Shown here piece by piece: positions 7,418 through 16,755 of a DNA stretch of 64,000 bases. Location: positions 186,001 through 250,000 of the forward strand of contig NZ_JBJDLK010000004.1 of the NCBI RefSeq assembly GCF_045762675.1. Reading direction: 5' to 3'. The notes under the pieces are model-generated. The model ran no database searches, had not been told where the DNA came from, and saw nothing but the letters and a program-made list of their open reading frames with translations. This DNA comes from Elizabethkingia meningoseptica_A. GTDB taxonomy: Bacteria > Bacteroidota > Bacteroidia > Flavobacteriales > Weeksellaceae. Numbering within the stretch: position 1 is the stretch's first letter; the number at the start of each line of letters is the position of its first letter. Both the position numbers and the translations under genes were made by a program.

Positions 7418-9565
7418 ATGAAACTTTTTCATTCATTGGAAGCACTCGTCGACTTACTCGAACATACAAACAGAAGCGTCTTTTTAACAGGTAAAGCAGG
7501 AACAGGTAAAACCACGTTCCTGAATAATTTTGTAAAAAATACACGCAAAAAACATATTGTAGTAGCGCCAACCGGTATCGCAGCGATTAATGCCGGCGGG
7601 GTTACCATACATTCTTTATTTACAATTCCGCCACGAACTTTCGTACCAACAACGGAACATATTGATCGTAACCTGGCAATGAATATCAATGATCTTTTTC
7701 CACATTTTAAATACAGAAAAGATAAATTAAAGCTCTTTCGAGAAATAGAACTGATTATTATTGATGAAGTTTCTATGCTGAGGGCTGATGTTCTGGATAT
7801 GATGGATCACTCCTTACGGCATGTAAGGCGTAATCAGCTGCCGTTTGGCGGTGCGCAGTTATTGCTGATCGGAGATTTGTATCAGCTGCCTCCGGTGGTA
7901 AGAGATGATTCGGAAAGAATTTTATCACAATTTTACAGTTCACCTTTTTTCTTTTCGGCAAAAGCACTGCAGGAAACACAACTGATTACGGTAGAATTGA
8001 TGAAAGTGTACCGTCAGCAGGATGAAAAATTCCTGGAGATTCTTAATGCCGTACGTGATGCGGATATCCGGAATCTGAATTTTGAAAAACTGAATTCCCG
8101 TTACGAACCGGATTTTGAACCAAAAGATGAAGCGTATATCTATCTGTGTTCGCATAACCGTATTGCTGACAATATCAATCAGAAAAGACTTTCGGAGCTG
8201 GGTGGAAAGACTAAGTTTTATAAAGCTTCTGTTATAGGGAGTTTTAATGAAACTCAGTTTCCGAATGATGAAATACTGGAACTCAAAGTAGGAGCTCAGA
8301 TTATGTTTATCCGGAATGATACCTCGCCGGAAAAGAAATTCTATAATGGTAAGCTCGCAGAAATATCATATATCGATGAAGATGTTGTAAAAGCTGTTCT
8401 GGATGGTTCTGAAGAAGAAATAACACTGACAAAAGAGGTGTGGGAGCAGAAGAAATACTCTCTTGATGCGGAAAAGAATATTAAAGAAGAAGTCTTGGGG
8501 AGTTTTGAACAATATCCGATACGACTGGCATGGGCGGTAACGATTCATAAAAGTCAGGGTTTAACTTTTGACAGAGTCATCATAGATGCCGGTAAATCTT
8601 TTGCAAGTGGTCAGGTATATGTAGCGCTCAGCCGCTGTCGTACACTTGAAGGTATCGTACTGAAATCTAAAATCACCCCTGATGTTATCTTTAGCGATCA
8701 CCGGATTGAAAACTTTCAGAATTCCACCAATGCAAATGATATACTGGAGCAAATACTGGAGCAGGAGAAATACGATTATACCTTGCGTAAAGTACAGATG
8801 ACTGTAGATGCTACATGGCTGAAAGATTCAGCAATTACATGGATGGCAGCTGCATTGTCTGCAAAAGGACTGGATCAGGAAAAAGTGAAAAATCTCTCAC
8901 AGGTTTTCAAAATAGAGAGCGAAAAGCTTCATGATATATCCGAGAAGTTTAAAAAGATTGTTCAGCAAAAAGCAAGAAGTTTTATTGCAGGTAATATTCA
9001 ATGGTCCGAGATAGAAGATAAGTGTAAGGGAGCTGTAGAATTTTTTTATAAAAATGTCGCAGAACAGTTTATGCTGCCTCTGAAAGATTTCTATTCTGAA
9101 ACCAAAGGTGTGAAAGGTTTAAAAGCCTACAATGAGGAAGTAAAATCATTTATCGATGATCTGGAAGAATATCTGGAAAGGTTAAAAGGATGTTATCTTT
9201 TGGATGTTCCTTTATTTGATAAGGAAAAAGAAATAGATACTTCCGCCAGAATGGTGAAAAAACCGACCCATATTATCACTTTTCAGATGTTTGAAGAAGG
9301 GAAAACGCCCGGAGAAATTGCAAAAGAAAGAGGTTTGGTTGCTTCAACGGTGTACGGACATCTTGCTAAAATGGCAGAACTGGGGCTTGTAGATATGGAG
9401 AGGATCTTTGACCGGAAAAGAATCAAAATATTTGAAGAACAATACCGGGAAGAGGCTTTCGACAATTTAAGTGACTGGAAAAAAGCATTACCGGATGAAT
9501 TTGAATTCCATGAAATCCGAATTCTTTGGAATCATTTTAACCATAAATACGAAAGTAAAAATTAG
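7418..9565 (+). CDS. Pif1-like ATP-dependent DNA helicase with C-terminal HTH region
   Basis: Superfamily 1 helicase, 715 aa from the ATG at 7418 (a TTG codon directly before it was not used). Walker A is GKAGTGKTTF and Walker B is LIIIDEVSML. Later motifs include GGAQLLLIGDLYQLPP, AVTIHKSQGLTFDRV and YVALSRCR, the set found in Pif1/RecD-like enzymes. The C-terminal third is helical and ends with a region (about 620-670: EEGKTPGEIAKERGLVASTV) that looks like a helix-turn-helix of the type attached to flavobacterial and RecQ helicases. A role in genome maintenance, such as G-quadruplex or stalled-fork processing, is inferred from the family. Confidence 0.9.
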   Translation: MKLFHSLEALVDLLEHTNRSVFLTGKAGTGKTTFLNNFVKNTRKKHIVVAPTGIAAINAGGVTIHSLFTIPPRTFVPTTEHIDRNLAMNINDLFPHFKYRKDKLKLFREIELIIIDEVSMLRADVLDMMDHSLRHVRRNQLPFGGAQLLLIGDLYQLPPVVRDDSERILSQFYSSPFFFSAKALQETQLITVELMKVYRQQDEKFLEILNAVRDADIRNLNFEKLNSRYEPDFEPKDEAYIYLCSHNRIADNINQKRLSELGGKTKFYKASVIGSFNETQFPNDEILELKVGAQIMFIRNDTSPEKKFYNGKLAEISYIDEDVVKAVLDGSEEEITLTKEVWEQKKYSLDAEKNIKEEVLGSFEQYPIRLAWAVTIHKSQGLTFDRVIIDAGKSFASGQVYVALSRCRTLEGIVLKSKITPDVIFSDHRIENFQNSTNANDILEQILEQEKYDYTLRKVQMTVDATWLKDSAITWMAAALSAKGLDQEKVKNLSQVFKIESEKLHDISEKFKKIVQQKARSFIAGNIQWSEIEDKCKGAVEFFYKNVAEQFMLPLKDFYSETKGVKGLKAYNEEVKSFIDDLEEYLERLKGCYLLDVPLFDKEKEIDTSARMVKKPTHIITFQMFEEGKTPGEIAKERGLVASTVYGHLAKMAELGLVDMERIFDRKRIKIFEEQYREEAFDNLSDWKKALPDEFEFHEIRILWNHFNHKYESKN

Positions 9566-9622
9566 CATCAAAGACTTTTGTATTGACTTATTCACAAATT
9601 ATTATGTTCAAAATTTGAAAAA

Positions 9623-10627
9623 ATGGCATTGCAAGATTTGAAATATTCAGTATTAGACCTGGCGTATATCGCACAGGGAAATACAATAAAACAAACATTA
9701 AATAACTCTCTGGATTTAGCCAGGCATCTGGAATCATTGGATTATACCCGGTTCTGGCTGGCAGAACATCATAATATGGTAAGTATTGCCAGTTCGGCAA
9801 CATCGGTACTTATCGGATATATTGCAGAAGGAACCAAGAAAATCCGTGTGGGTTCAGGCGGTGTAATGTTACCTAATCATAGCTCGCTTATTATTGCAGA
9901 ACAATTCGGGACACTGGAATCTCTTTATCCTGGACGAATTGATCTTGGAGTAGGACGTGCGCCGGGAACAGATGGTTATACGGCAATGGCTTTGGGAAGA
10001 AATCCACAAATTATTAATGAGCAGTTTCCAAGGCAAATTGCTGAATTACAAACTTATTTTTCTGAAGAAAATAAAACCGGACAGGTAAGGGCTATTCCGG
10101 GAGAAGGACTTAATATTCCTGTCTATATTCTGGGATCGAGTACGGATAGTGCGTGGCTGGCATCGGAACTTGGTTTACCGTATGCTTTTGCAGGACATTT
10201 TGCGCCTGATCAGATGGGTATGGCATTTAAAATTTACAGGGAAAATTATAAACCTTCTGAAAGATTTCCTGAACCTTATATTATTGCAGCAACAAATATT
10301 ATTGCGGCAGATACAGATGAAGAAGCAGAATATCTTGCTACAACTCTGTATCAGGCTTTTGTGAACCTTGTAAGAAATGACAGAAAACCCGCCCAGCCGC
10401 CGGTAGAGGACATGGATGCGATCTGGTCACCAATGGAAGCGATGCAGGTTCGCAGGATGCTGTCGTTATGTATTATCGGAAGCAAAGCTACTGTTCAGCA
10501 AAAGTTAGAGGACTTTGTTGAAGTGTATCCAATTGATGAATTAATGGCAGTATGTAATGTTTATGATCATAAGGCAAGATTAAAATCTTATGAAATTTTG
10601 AAAGACGCTATTGTGAATAAACAGTAA
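9623..10627 (+). CDS. LLM-class flavin-dependent oxidoreductase
   Basis: A 334-aa protein of the luciferase-like monooxygenase superfamily, an FMN-dependent TIM barrel. Visible signatures are the N-terminal SVLDLAYIAQG, FWLAEHHNM, the GSGGVMLPNHSSL strand, and YPGRIDLGVGRAPG, as in the alkanal-monooxygenase-like single-component subgroup. The substrate is unknown: members act on aldehydes, sulfonates or other small organics, and many are uncharacterised. It is monocistronic by spacing (57 bp after the helicase, 90 bp before lnt). Confidence 0.9.
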   Translation: MALQDLKYSVLDLAYIAQGNTIKQTLNNSLDLARHLESLDYTRFWLAEHHNMVSIASSATSVLIGYIAEGTKKIRVGSGGVMLPNHSSLIIAEQFGTLESLYPGRIDLGVGRAPGTDGYTAMALGRNPQIINEQFPRQIAELQTYFSEENKTGQVRAIPGEGLNIPVYILGSSTDSAWLASELGLPYAFAGHFAPDQMGMAFKIYRENYKPSERFPEPYIIAATNIIAADTDEEAEYLATTLYQAFVNLVRNDRKPAQPPVEDMDAIWSPMEAMQVRRMLSLCIIGSKATVQQKLEDFVEVYPIDELMAVCNVYDHKARLKSYEILKDAIVNKQ

Positions 10628-10694
10628 TAGTTTGTCTGGTATCGCTTATAATAAATATCAGTAGCAATTCTTAAATTAATTGCATCCAAAAGGT

Positions 10695-10702
10695 TAAATT
10701 TG
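10695..10702 (+). promoter_or_regulatory. -7 element for lnt
   Basis: TAAATTTG, an exact -7 box, 15 bp upstream of the lnt start codon. No matching -33 TTTG was seen. It would give a very short leader. Confidence 0.45.
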
Positions 10703-10717
10703 TGAAGATCAAAATTT

Positions 10718-12364
10718 ATGCTGAAATATTTTTCTCTATCAATACTTAGCGGGTTACTCTTTGCTGTATCGTGGCCTGCCCACGGAATTCCGGTATTTAT
10801 ATTTTTTGCTTTTGTTCCTTTAATGTTACTGGAACACCATCTTACAAATTTCAGTAAGATAAAAAGAAAAAAATGGGCAGTATTTGGTTTCAGTTTTCTG
10901 AGCTTTTTTATCTGGAATGTATTAACCACATGGTGGCTGTTTAATTCTAAAAACCCGGATGGCAGTCATTCCATAATTGCCGTGGCGGTTCCTACATTGC
11001 TGAATTCGACAATGATGTCCCTGGTTTTTCTTTTTTATCATATTTATAAAAAGCGGATAGGAACCTATTTAGGACTTGTATTTTTCGTTGCATTATGGAT
11101 TTGCTTTGAGAAGTTTCATTCTACATGGGAATTCAGCTGGCCTTGGTTAACCCTGGGAAACGCATTTGCAGGGTGGCATCAGTGGGTTCAGTGGTATGAT
11201 ACCACCGGTGTATTCGGTGGTTCTCTGTGGATATTACTCGCGAATATATTCGTGTATTATGCCTACAGACTTTTTCAGGTCACAAGAAAGAGAAAAGAAC
11301 TGATAAAGAATATCGTTATTTTTCTGGCGATTATTTTAGTGCCTCTGAGTCTGTCACTTGTGAAATATAATCAGATTCAGCTGACATCAGAAAAAACGGT
11401 GAATACATTGTTATTGCAGCCGGAATTAGACCCCTATACAGAAAAATATGATAAAGACAGCCTTACCATAACCAACGAATTGCTGGATATAGCAAAGAAA
11501 AATGCAAAAGGCAAAGTTGATTTCTTTATCGCACCTGAGACCGCAATTCCGGGATATGGTGGGATTAGCGAAAATGGATTTGCACACAGCCAGATTCTGA
11601 ATACGATACAGGACTTTACAAAACAATACCCGCAATCTGTATTTCTAACAGGTGCCTCTACTTATAAATTGTATCCTAATGAAGCTTCAAAGTCGGAAAC
11701 GGCTTATTTAATACCAAATGCCGGAGTATGGGTTGACAGTTACAATACAGCCCTGCAGATTATTCCGGGACAAAAGACTGAAACCTATCATAAAGGTAAA
11801 CTTGTTCCCGGAGTAGAGAGTTTTCCATACATTACAGTGCTTAAACCCCTTTTAGGAGAAGCTATGCTGAACTTCGGAGGAACGATTGCTTCGCTGGGAA
11901 GTGATAAGGAACGAAAAGTTTTTTCTAATTCTTTTAACCCTGCGAAGGTAGCGCCTATTATCTGTTATGAAAGCGTATACGGAGAATATGTTACAGAGTA
12001 TGTGAAGAACGGAGCTAACCTTTTAGCCATTGTAACCAACGATTCATGGTGGGGGTATTCTCCCGGACACCGCCAGTTATTGGCTTTGGCAAAACTAAGA
12101 GCCATAGAAACCCGTAAAGAAGTTGTGCGGGCTGCAAACAGCGGAACCAGTGCACACATTAATGCAAGAGGTGATGTTGTAGAAAATCTTCCGTATGGTG
12201 CCCGCGGAGCAATACAGGTAAAAGCCTATGTTTTTGAGGGACAAACACCTTATGTAAAATACGGAGATGTAATTTATAGACTTGCATTATTTGTATTTGG
12301 TTTTTTGTTTATTTATTTTTGGTCTCAAATCTATCTATCAAGTAAAAATAAAGTTAGGAAATAA
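10718..12364 (+). CDS. lnt: Apolipoprotein N-acyltransferase
   Basis: Inner-membrane enzyme that adds the third acyl chain to lipoproteins, 548 aa. Several N-terminal membrane helices (about 1-210) are followed by a periplasmic nitrilase domain. The Glu-Lys-Cys triad is visible: E in APETAIPGYG, K in HKGKLVPG, and C in PIICYESVYG. A last membrane helix (FVFGFLFIYFWSQIYL) ends the protein. The stop codon overlaps the start of the ROK gene by one base (TAATG), so the two are translationally linked although functionally unrelated. This enzyme serves the many lipoproteins in the window. Confidence 0.94.
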   Translation: MLKYFSLSILSGLLFAVSWPAHGIPVFIFFAFVPLMLLEHHLTNFSKIKRKKWAVFGFSFLSFFIWNVLTTWWLFNSKNPDGSHSIIAVAVPTLLNSTMMSLVFLFYHIYKKRIGTYLGLVFFVALWICFEKFHSTWEFSWPWLTLGNAFAGWHQWVQWYDTTGVFGGSLWILLANIFVYYAYRLFQVTRKRKELIKNIVIFLAIILVPLSLSLVKYNQIQLTSEKTVNTLLLQPELDPYTEKYDKDSLTITNELLDIAKKNAKGKVDFFIAPETAIPGYGGISENGFAHSQILNTIQDFTKQYPQSVFLTGASTYKLYPNEASKSETAYLIPNAGVWVDSYNTALQIIPGQKTETYHKGKLVPGVESFPYITVLKPLLGEAMLNFGGTIASLGSDKERKVFSNSFNPAKVAPIICYESVYGEYVTEYVKNGANLLAIVTNDSWWGYSPGHRQLLALAKLRAIETRKEVVRAANSGTSAHINARGDVVENLPYGARGAIQVKAYVFEGQTPYVKYGDVIYRLALFVFGFLFIYFWSQIYLSSKNKVRK

Positions 12365-13224
12365 TGCAAAATATAGTTGGCATTGATGTAGGAGGGTCGC
12401 ATATTACATTAGCCCAGGTGGACCCCGACAGGCACGAAATAATTACATCTACATACGTTAGAGAAAGAGTAGACTCTTTCGCAGATAAAGAAACTATTTT
12501 TCAGTCATGGATCTCGAGTATAGAGAAAGCCATCGCAGACCTGAATAAAGAAGAGTTACTGATTGGTATAGCCATGCCGGGACCTTTTGATTATGAAAAT
12601 GGTATTTCTTTAATGTTACACGGAAAGTTCCTTTCCATATACGAAGTCAATATAAAAGAAGAACTTGCCGGCAGACTGGGAATAGCAACCACACAGATCC
12701 ATTTTATTAATGATGCTGCCGCTTTTCTGGAAGGAGAAGTTTTTGGCGGATGTGTACAGGGACACCAGCGAATATTTGGTGTTACACTGGGAACAGGACT
12801 CGGAACCACATTCTATAATGGTACAGTGGCAACAGATGAGGATTTGTGGAATTCTCCTTTCCATGAAACCATTTGTGAAGATTATCTGGCGACAAGATGG
12901 TTTGTAAACCGATATGCGGAACTCACCGGTGAAACCATTACCGGCGCTAAAGATCTGCTGGATAAACCGGAGGAAATACGCAACAAAATGTTCGATGAAT
13001 ATGCAGACTCTTTTGCGGCATTTATCCTGAAATATGTGAAATATTACGACCCGGAAGTTCTGGTAATAGGAGGAAATATCTCCAAAGCATATCCGTATTT
13101 TTCAGAGCGTTTACTTGATATTCTCGAGGAAAATAAAATAGAACTTAAGGTTGAGATTTCCGAAATATTTGAAGATGCAGCAATCCTGGGTGCAGCGAGT
13201 TACGCACTGAAAATGAAAAACTAA
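12364..13224 (+). CDS. ROK-family sugar kinase
   Basis: Cytoplasmic ROK-fold kinase of 286 aa. The phosphate-1 motif is GIDVGGSHIT, the catalytic Asp is in FINDAAAFLEGE, and the adenosine/phosphate-2 motif is GVTLGTGLGT. The cysteine-rich zinc motif usual in ROK proteins is missing, so it belongs to the zinc-less branch. The next two genes are a GH92 mannosidase (20-bp gap) and a cupin isomerase, which suggests that the substrate is mannose or glucose. The specificity is inferred from context only. Confidence 0.88.
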   Translation: MQNIVGIDVGGSHITLAQVDPDRHEIITSTYVRERVDSFADKETIFQSWISSIEKAIADLNKEELLIGIAMPGPFDYENGISLMLHGKFLSIYEVNIKEELAGRLGIATTQIHFINDAAAFLEGEVFGGCVQGHQRIFGVTLGTGLGTTFYNGTVATDEDLWNSPFHETICEDYLATRWFVNRYAELTGETITGAKDLLDKPEEIRNKMFDEYADSFAAFILKYVKYYDPEVLVIGGNISKAYPYFSERLLDILEENKIELKVEISEIFEDAAILGAASYALKMKN

Positions 13225-13244
13225 AACCAGCTTATCATTAAACT

Positions 13245-15521
13245 ATGAGAAGAAACTTTATTATAACTGTTTTATGTATTTACAGTTGCTTTTCCTTTGG
13301 ACAAAATCTTAGTCCGCTGGATTATGTGAATACGCTGATGGGGACACAGTCCAAACACTCCCTGTCCAACGGAAATACATATCCCGCTGTAGGGCTACCA
13401 TGGGGAATGAACCTATGGACACCACAGACGGGAAAAATGGGAGATGGCTGGGCTTATACCTATGATGCTGATAAAATTAAAGGATTTAAACAAACCCATC
13501 AGCCTTCGCCGTGGATGAACGATTACGGCGCTTTTTCGATAATGCCGGGCGTTGGTAAGCTTAAATTTAAAGAAGAAGAGCGCGCCAGCTGGTTCAGCCA
13601 CAAGGCTGAGGTGGCAACACCTTATTCTTATAGTGTTTATCTGGCCGATGTAGATGTAACAACAGAATTTACACCAACAGAAAGAGCCGCTTATTTCAGG
13701 TTTGATTTTCCTAAAACGGATAGTGCCTATGTGGTGATCGATGCTCTGGACAAAGGTTCGTATATTAAAATTTTACCTAAAGAAAGAAAAATAATTGGGT
13801 ATACCACCAGATATGCAGCAGGTAAATACGAGAACTTTAAAAACTATTTCGTTGTACAGTTTGATAAGGATTTTGATCTTACATCTGCGTGGAAAGATAC
13901 CGCTTTGGTGAATAATCAGCTTGAAATTACAAGCAATCATACCGGTGCAATTGTAGGATTTAAACTTAAAAATAAAGAGTCCGTTTACGCCAGAGTTGCT
14001 TCATCTTTTATAAGTTTTGAACAGGCTGAACTGAATCTGAAAAGAGAAATCGGTAATCAGTCCTTTGCACAGGTAAAAGCCAACGCAAAAGAGATATGGA
14101 ATAAAACGCTTGGTAAAATTGAGGTGAAAGGCGGAACGGATGAGCAATACCGTACCTTCTATTCAGCGATGTACCGTACCCTGTTTTTCCCGCAAAAGCT
14201 ATATGAAATCGATGCTCAGAATACTATAAAACACTGGAGTCCTTATAATGGTAAAATTCTGGATGGAAGAATGTTTGCAGGAACAGGTTTCTGGGATACT
14301 TTCAGAGCTTTATATCCGTTGTTGAATCTGGTGTATCCAAGCATTAATGTAGAAATGCAGGAAGGATTGGCTAATGCATTTAAAGAAGGCGGATTCCTTC
14401 CGGAATGGAGTAGTCCCGGATTTGCAAATGTAATGATTGGTAATAACTCTGCTGCTGTAGTAGCGGATGCATATATTAAAGGGCTTAGAGGTTATGATGT
14501 TGAAACTTTATGGAAAGCAGTAGTTCATGGTGCGAATAATGAAGGACCAATAGATGCCGTGGGAAGAAGAGGCGTTTCTTATTATAACAGGCTGGGTTAT
14601 GTTCCTTATGATGTGAAGATCAATGAAAATGCAGCACGTACACTGGAATATGCTTATGATGACTTTACTATTTACCAGTTGGGAAAAGCATTAGGTAAGC
14701 CAGAGTCTGAAATCGGAATTTTTAAGAAAAGGGCTTATAACTATAAAAACCTTTTTGATCCTTCTACAGGATTAATGAGAGGCAAGAATCAGGACGGTAA
14801 GTTCCAGTCACCATTTAATCCGTTTAAATGGGGTGATGCTTTTACGGAAGGAAACAGCTGGCATTACACATGGTCGGTATTTCAGGATATAGACGGCCTT
14901 TCCAAAATTATGGGTGGTAAAAAGAAATTTGAAGCCAAGCTGGATGAGGTGTTTTCATTACCGCCAATCTTTGATGATTCTTATTACGGATCTGTAATTC
15001 ATGAAATCCGTGAAATGCAGATTATGAATATGGGGCAATATGCACATGGTAACCAGCCAATTCAGCATATGATTTATTTATACAACTATGCGGGAGCACC
15101 ATATAAGGCTCAGTATTGGGTTAGAGAAGTGATGAACAGGCTTTATAAGCCAACACCTGACGGGTATTGCGGAGATGAAGATAACGGGCAGACCTCTGCA
15201 TGGTATGTATTCTCTTCACTGGGTTTTTATCCGGTAACGCCGGCAACTAATCAATATGTATTGGGAGCGCCTTTGTTTAAAGAAGCAACGATACATTTGG
15301 AGAACGGCAATAAAATTGAAATTAAAGCACCACAAAACACACAACAGAATATATATGTGAAATCTTTAAGGGTGAACGACCAATCTTATTCTAAAAACTG
15401 GCTGGATCATCGTGAACTGATGAAAGGCGCTGTATTGGATTTTGAAATGACAGCACAGCCTAACAAAGAAAGGGGAACACATGAAAAGGATTTTCCATAT
15501 TCAATGTCAACAGAGAAATAA
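13245..15521 (+). CDS. GH92-family exo-alpha-mannosidase
   Basis: Exported glycoside hydrolase of 758 aa, with a cleavable signal peptide ending near SCFSFGQ (about residue 20). The chain starts with the GH92 N-terminal motif DYVNTLMGTQS. The catalytic-domain motif TEGNSWHYTW, which holds the general-acid glutamate, is intact, as is the C-terminal GDEDNGQTSAWYVFSSLGFYP. Family GH92 enzymes are calcium-dependent inverting mannosidases that remove alpha-mannose, often from N-glycans. It is flanked by a ROK kinase and a mannose-6-phosphate-isomerase-like cupin, so released mannose could be phosphorylated and turned into fructose-6-phosphate. The linkage preference is not readable here. Confidence 0.93.
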   Translation: MRRNFIITVLCIYSCFSFGQNLSPLDYVNTLMGTQSKHSLSNGNTYPAVGLPWGMNLWTPQTGKMGDGWAYTYDADKIKGFKQTHQPSPWMNDYGAFSIMPGVGKLKFKEEERASWFSHKAEVATPYSYSVYLADVDVTTEFTPTERAAYFRFDFPKTDSAYVVIDALDKGSYIKILPKERKIIGYTTRYAAGKYENFKNYFVVQFDKDFDLTSAWKDTALVNNQLEITSNHTGAIVGFKLKNKESVYARVASSFISFEQAELNLKREIGNQSFAQVKANAKEIWNKTLGKIEVKGGTDEQYRTFYSAMYRTLFFPQKLYEIDAQNTIKHWSPYNGKILDGRMFAGTGFWDTFRALYPLLNLVYPSINVEMQEGLANAFKEGGFLPEWSSPGFANVMIGNNSAAVVADAYIKGLRGYDVETLWKAVVHGANNEGPIDAVGRRGVSYYNRLGYVPYDVKINENAARTLEYAYDDFTIYQLGKALGKPESEIGIFKKRAYNYKNLFDPSTGLMRGKNQDGKFQSPFNPFKWGDAFTEGNSWHYTWSVFQDIDGLSKIMGGKKKFEAKLDEVFSLPPIFDDSYYGSVIHEIREMQIMNMGQYAHGNQPIQHMIYLYNYAGAPYKAQYWVREVMNRLYKPTPDGYCGDEDNGQTSAWYVFSSLGFYPVTPATNQYVLGAPLFKEATIHLENGNKIEIKAPQNTQQNIYVKSLRVNDQSYSKNWLDHRELMKGAVLDFEMTAQPNKERGTHEKDFPYSMSTEK

Positions 15522-15543
15522 TAACAGCGATATTTAAAATATT

Positions 15544-16041
15544 ATGAATACTGAAAAAACAGAAATCTTTAATAAAGTAGAGAAAACCCTTGGAGAACAA
15601 GGATTCAATATTGTAGCAAAAGACGACAACAGACCATGGGGTGGTTTTTTTGTAATCGATGAAACACAGGCTCAGGATTTTGCGAACCAATACTTTGACG
15701 GAATAGATGTTGAAAGCCTTAAAATTGGCGGGAAACTAAGTCCTAAAATTCTTTTGGTAGCACCACAGGCAAGATTAAGCTGGCAGTATCACCACAGAAG
15801 AGCGGAAATCTGGCAGGTTGTTGATGGTGTGGTTGGCATTAAAAGAAGCAATACCGATGAAGAAGGAGAGTTAAATGAATATAAGCCAAAAGACCAGGTG
15901 AAGTTAGAGCAGGGAGAAAGACACCGTCTTATTGGATTGGACGGATGGGGTGTTGTTGCTGAAATCTGGCAGCATACCGATGCGAATAACCCTTCTGACG
16001 AGGATGATATTGTAAGAGTTCAGGACGATTTCGGAAGATAA
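15544..16041 (+). CDS. Cupin mannose-6-phosphate isomerase-like protein
   Basis: A 165-aa single-cupin protein of the type II phosphomannose-isomerase-like group, often annotated in flavobacteria as phosphoheptose isomerase. The metal-binding cupin motif is visible as WQYHHRRAEIWQVVDG with a second part at LEQGERHRLIG. The early segment RPWGGFFVI matches the R-x-W-G start of PMI cupins. The gene is 22 bp downstream of the GH92 mannosidase, which supports mannose-6-phosphate as substrate. The longer GMP/PMI fusions have a pyrophosphorylase domain that is absent here. Confidence 0.85.
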   Translation: MNTEKTEIFNKVEKTLGEQGFNIVAKDDNRPWGGFFVIDETQAQDFANQYFDGIDVESLKIGGKLSPKILLVAPQARLSWQYHHRRAEIWQVVDGVVGIKRSNTDEEGELNEYKPKDQVKLEQGERHRLIGLDGWGVVAEIWQHTDANNPSDEDDIVRVQDDFGR

Positions 16042-16238
16042 GATCAGAATAAAAGCTTAACATAAAAAAGAGACAAAAGCAGGATTGTAAAAAATCCGAG
16101 GGAAGAATCAGGAGGTAATATTCCTTCCGGAGCTTCATTTCTTTGATCTTTTGTTTCAAATTTTTTGTATGATTTTCCTTTTATACTGTGGTATTTCCCA
16201 CGTTTTGAAAATCTTTTAGAGAAAATAAAATATAAAAC

Positions 16239-16270
16239 TTTGTGTGTTTGAAAAAAAATACATAATTTTG
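16239..16270 (+). promoter_or_regulatory. rpmB operon promoter
   Basis: TTTG (16239-16242), a 20-bp spacer, then TAATTTTG (16263-16270). Both elements match the Bacteroidota primary-sigma consensus. The leader would be about 30 nt. Confidence 0.65.
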
Positions 16271-16306
16271 CACTTCAATTTGAATAAGTAGTAAAAGACT
16301 AAAGAT

Positions 16307-16543
16307 ATGTCAAAAATTTGCCAGATAACAGGTAAGCGTGCAATGGTCGGGAACCACGTTTCTCACGCCAATAATAAGACCAAAAGACGCTTTGAGATTA
16401 ATTTATTGGAGAAGAAATTTTACCTTCCGGAGCAAGAGAAGCACGTTACTTTGAAAGTATCTGCTCATGGATTGAGAGTTATTAACAAGATTGGTATTGA
16501 GGAAGCTATTGAAAGAGCTACTAGAAACGGATTTATTAAATAA
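16307..16543 (+). CDS. rpmB: 50S ribosomal protein L28
   Basis: Large-subunit protein bL28, 78 aa, of normal length. It starts with the family motif CQITGKRAMVGNHVSHANN. It has a single cysteine and lacks the zinc-finger cysteine pairs seen in some bL28 forms. It leads the cluster rpmB-rpmG-DUF4295, with gaps of 8 and about 20 bp, under the promoter at 16239-16270. The start has no Shine-Dalgarno sequence, as usual in this phylum. Confidence 0.97.
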   Translation: MSKICQITGKRAMVGNHVSHANNKTKRRFEINLLEKKFYLPEQEKHVTLKVSAHGLRVINKIGIEEAIERATRNGFIK

Positions 16544-16551
16544 TTAGAAAA

Positions 16552-16734
16552 ATGGCAAAGAAAGGTAATAGAGTGCAGGTTATATTAGAGTGCACTGAGC
16601 ATAAAGAATCCGGAATGCCGGGGATGTCAAGATACATCACAACAAAAAACAAAAAGAATACAACTGAAAGACTAGAGTTGAAAAAATTCAACGCTGTTTT
16701 AAAGAAGTATACTGTTCATAAAGAAATTAAATAA
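16552..16734 (+). CDS. rpmG: 50S ribosomal protein L33
   Basis: Large-subunit protein bL33, 60 aa, recognised from MAKKGNRVQVILECTEHK and the TTKNKKNTTERLELKKF core. Only one cysteine remains, so this is the zinc-free form that does not bind Zn through four cysteines. It lies between rpmB and the DUF4295 gene. Confidence 0.97.
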   Translation: MAKKGNRVQVILECTEHKESGMPGMSRYITTKNKKNTTERLELKKFNAVLKKYTVHKEIK

Positions 16735-16755
16735 CTTCTTAAAAAATAAAATACA

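Noticed and set aside
7200..7571. Minus-strand open frame of 123 codons
   Set aside because: It runs across the 3' end of the gamma-CA gene, a terminator and the helicase start; no family features, and the real genes on the other strand explain the DNA.
15929..16159. Minus-strand frame of 76 codons with a hydrophobic part
   Set aside because: It overlaps the 3' end of the cupin gene and has no promoter, terminator or family pattern; probably a chance frame in an AT-rich spacer.
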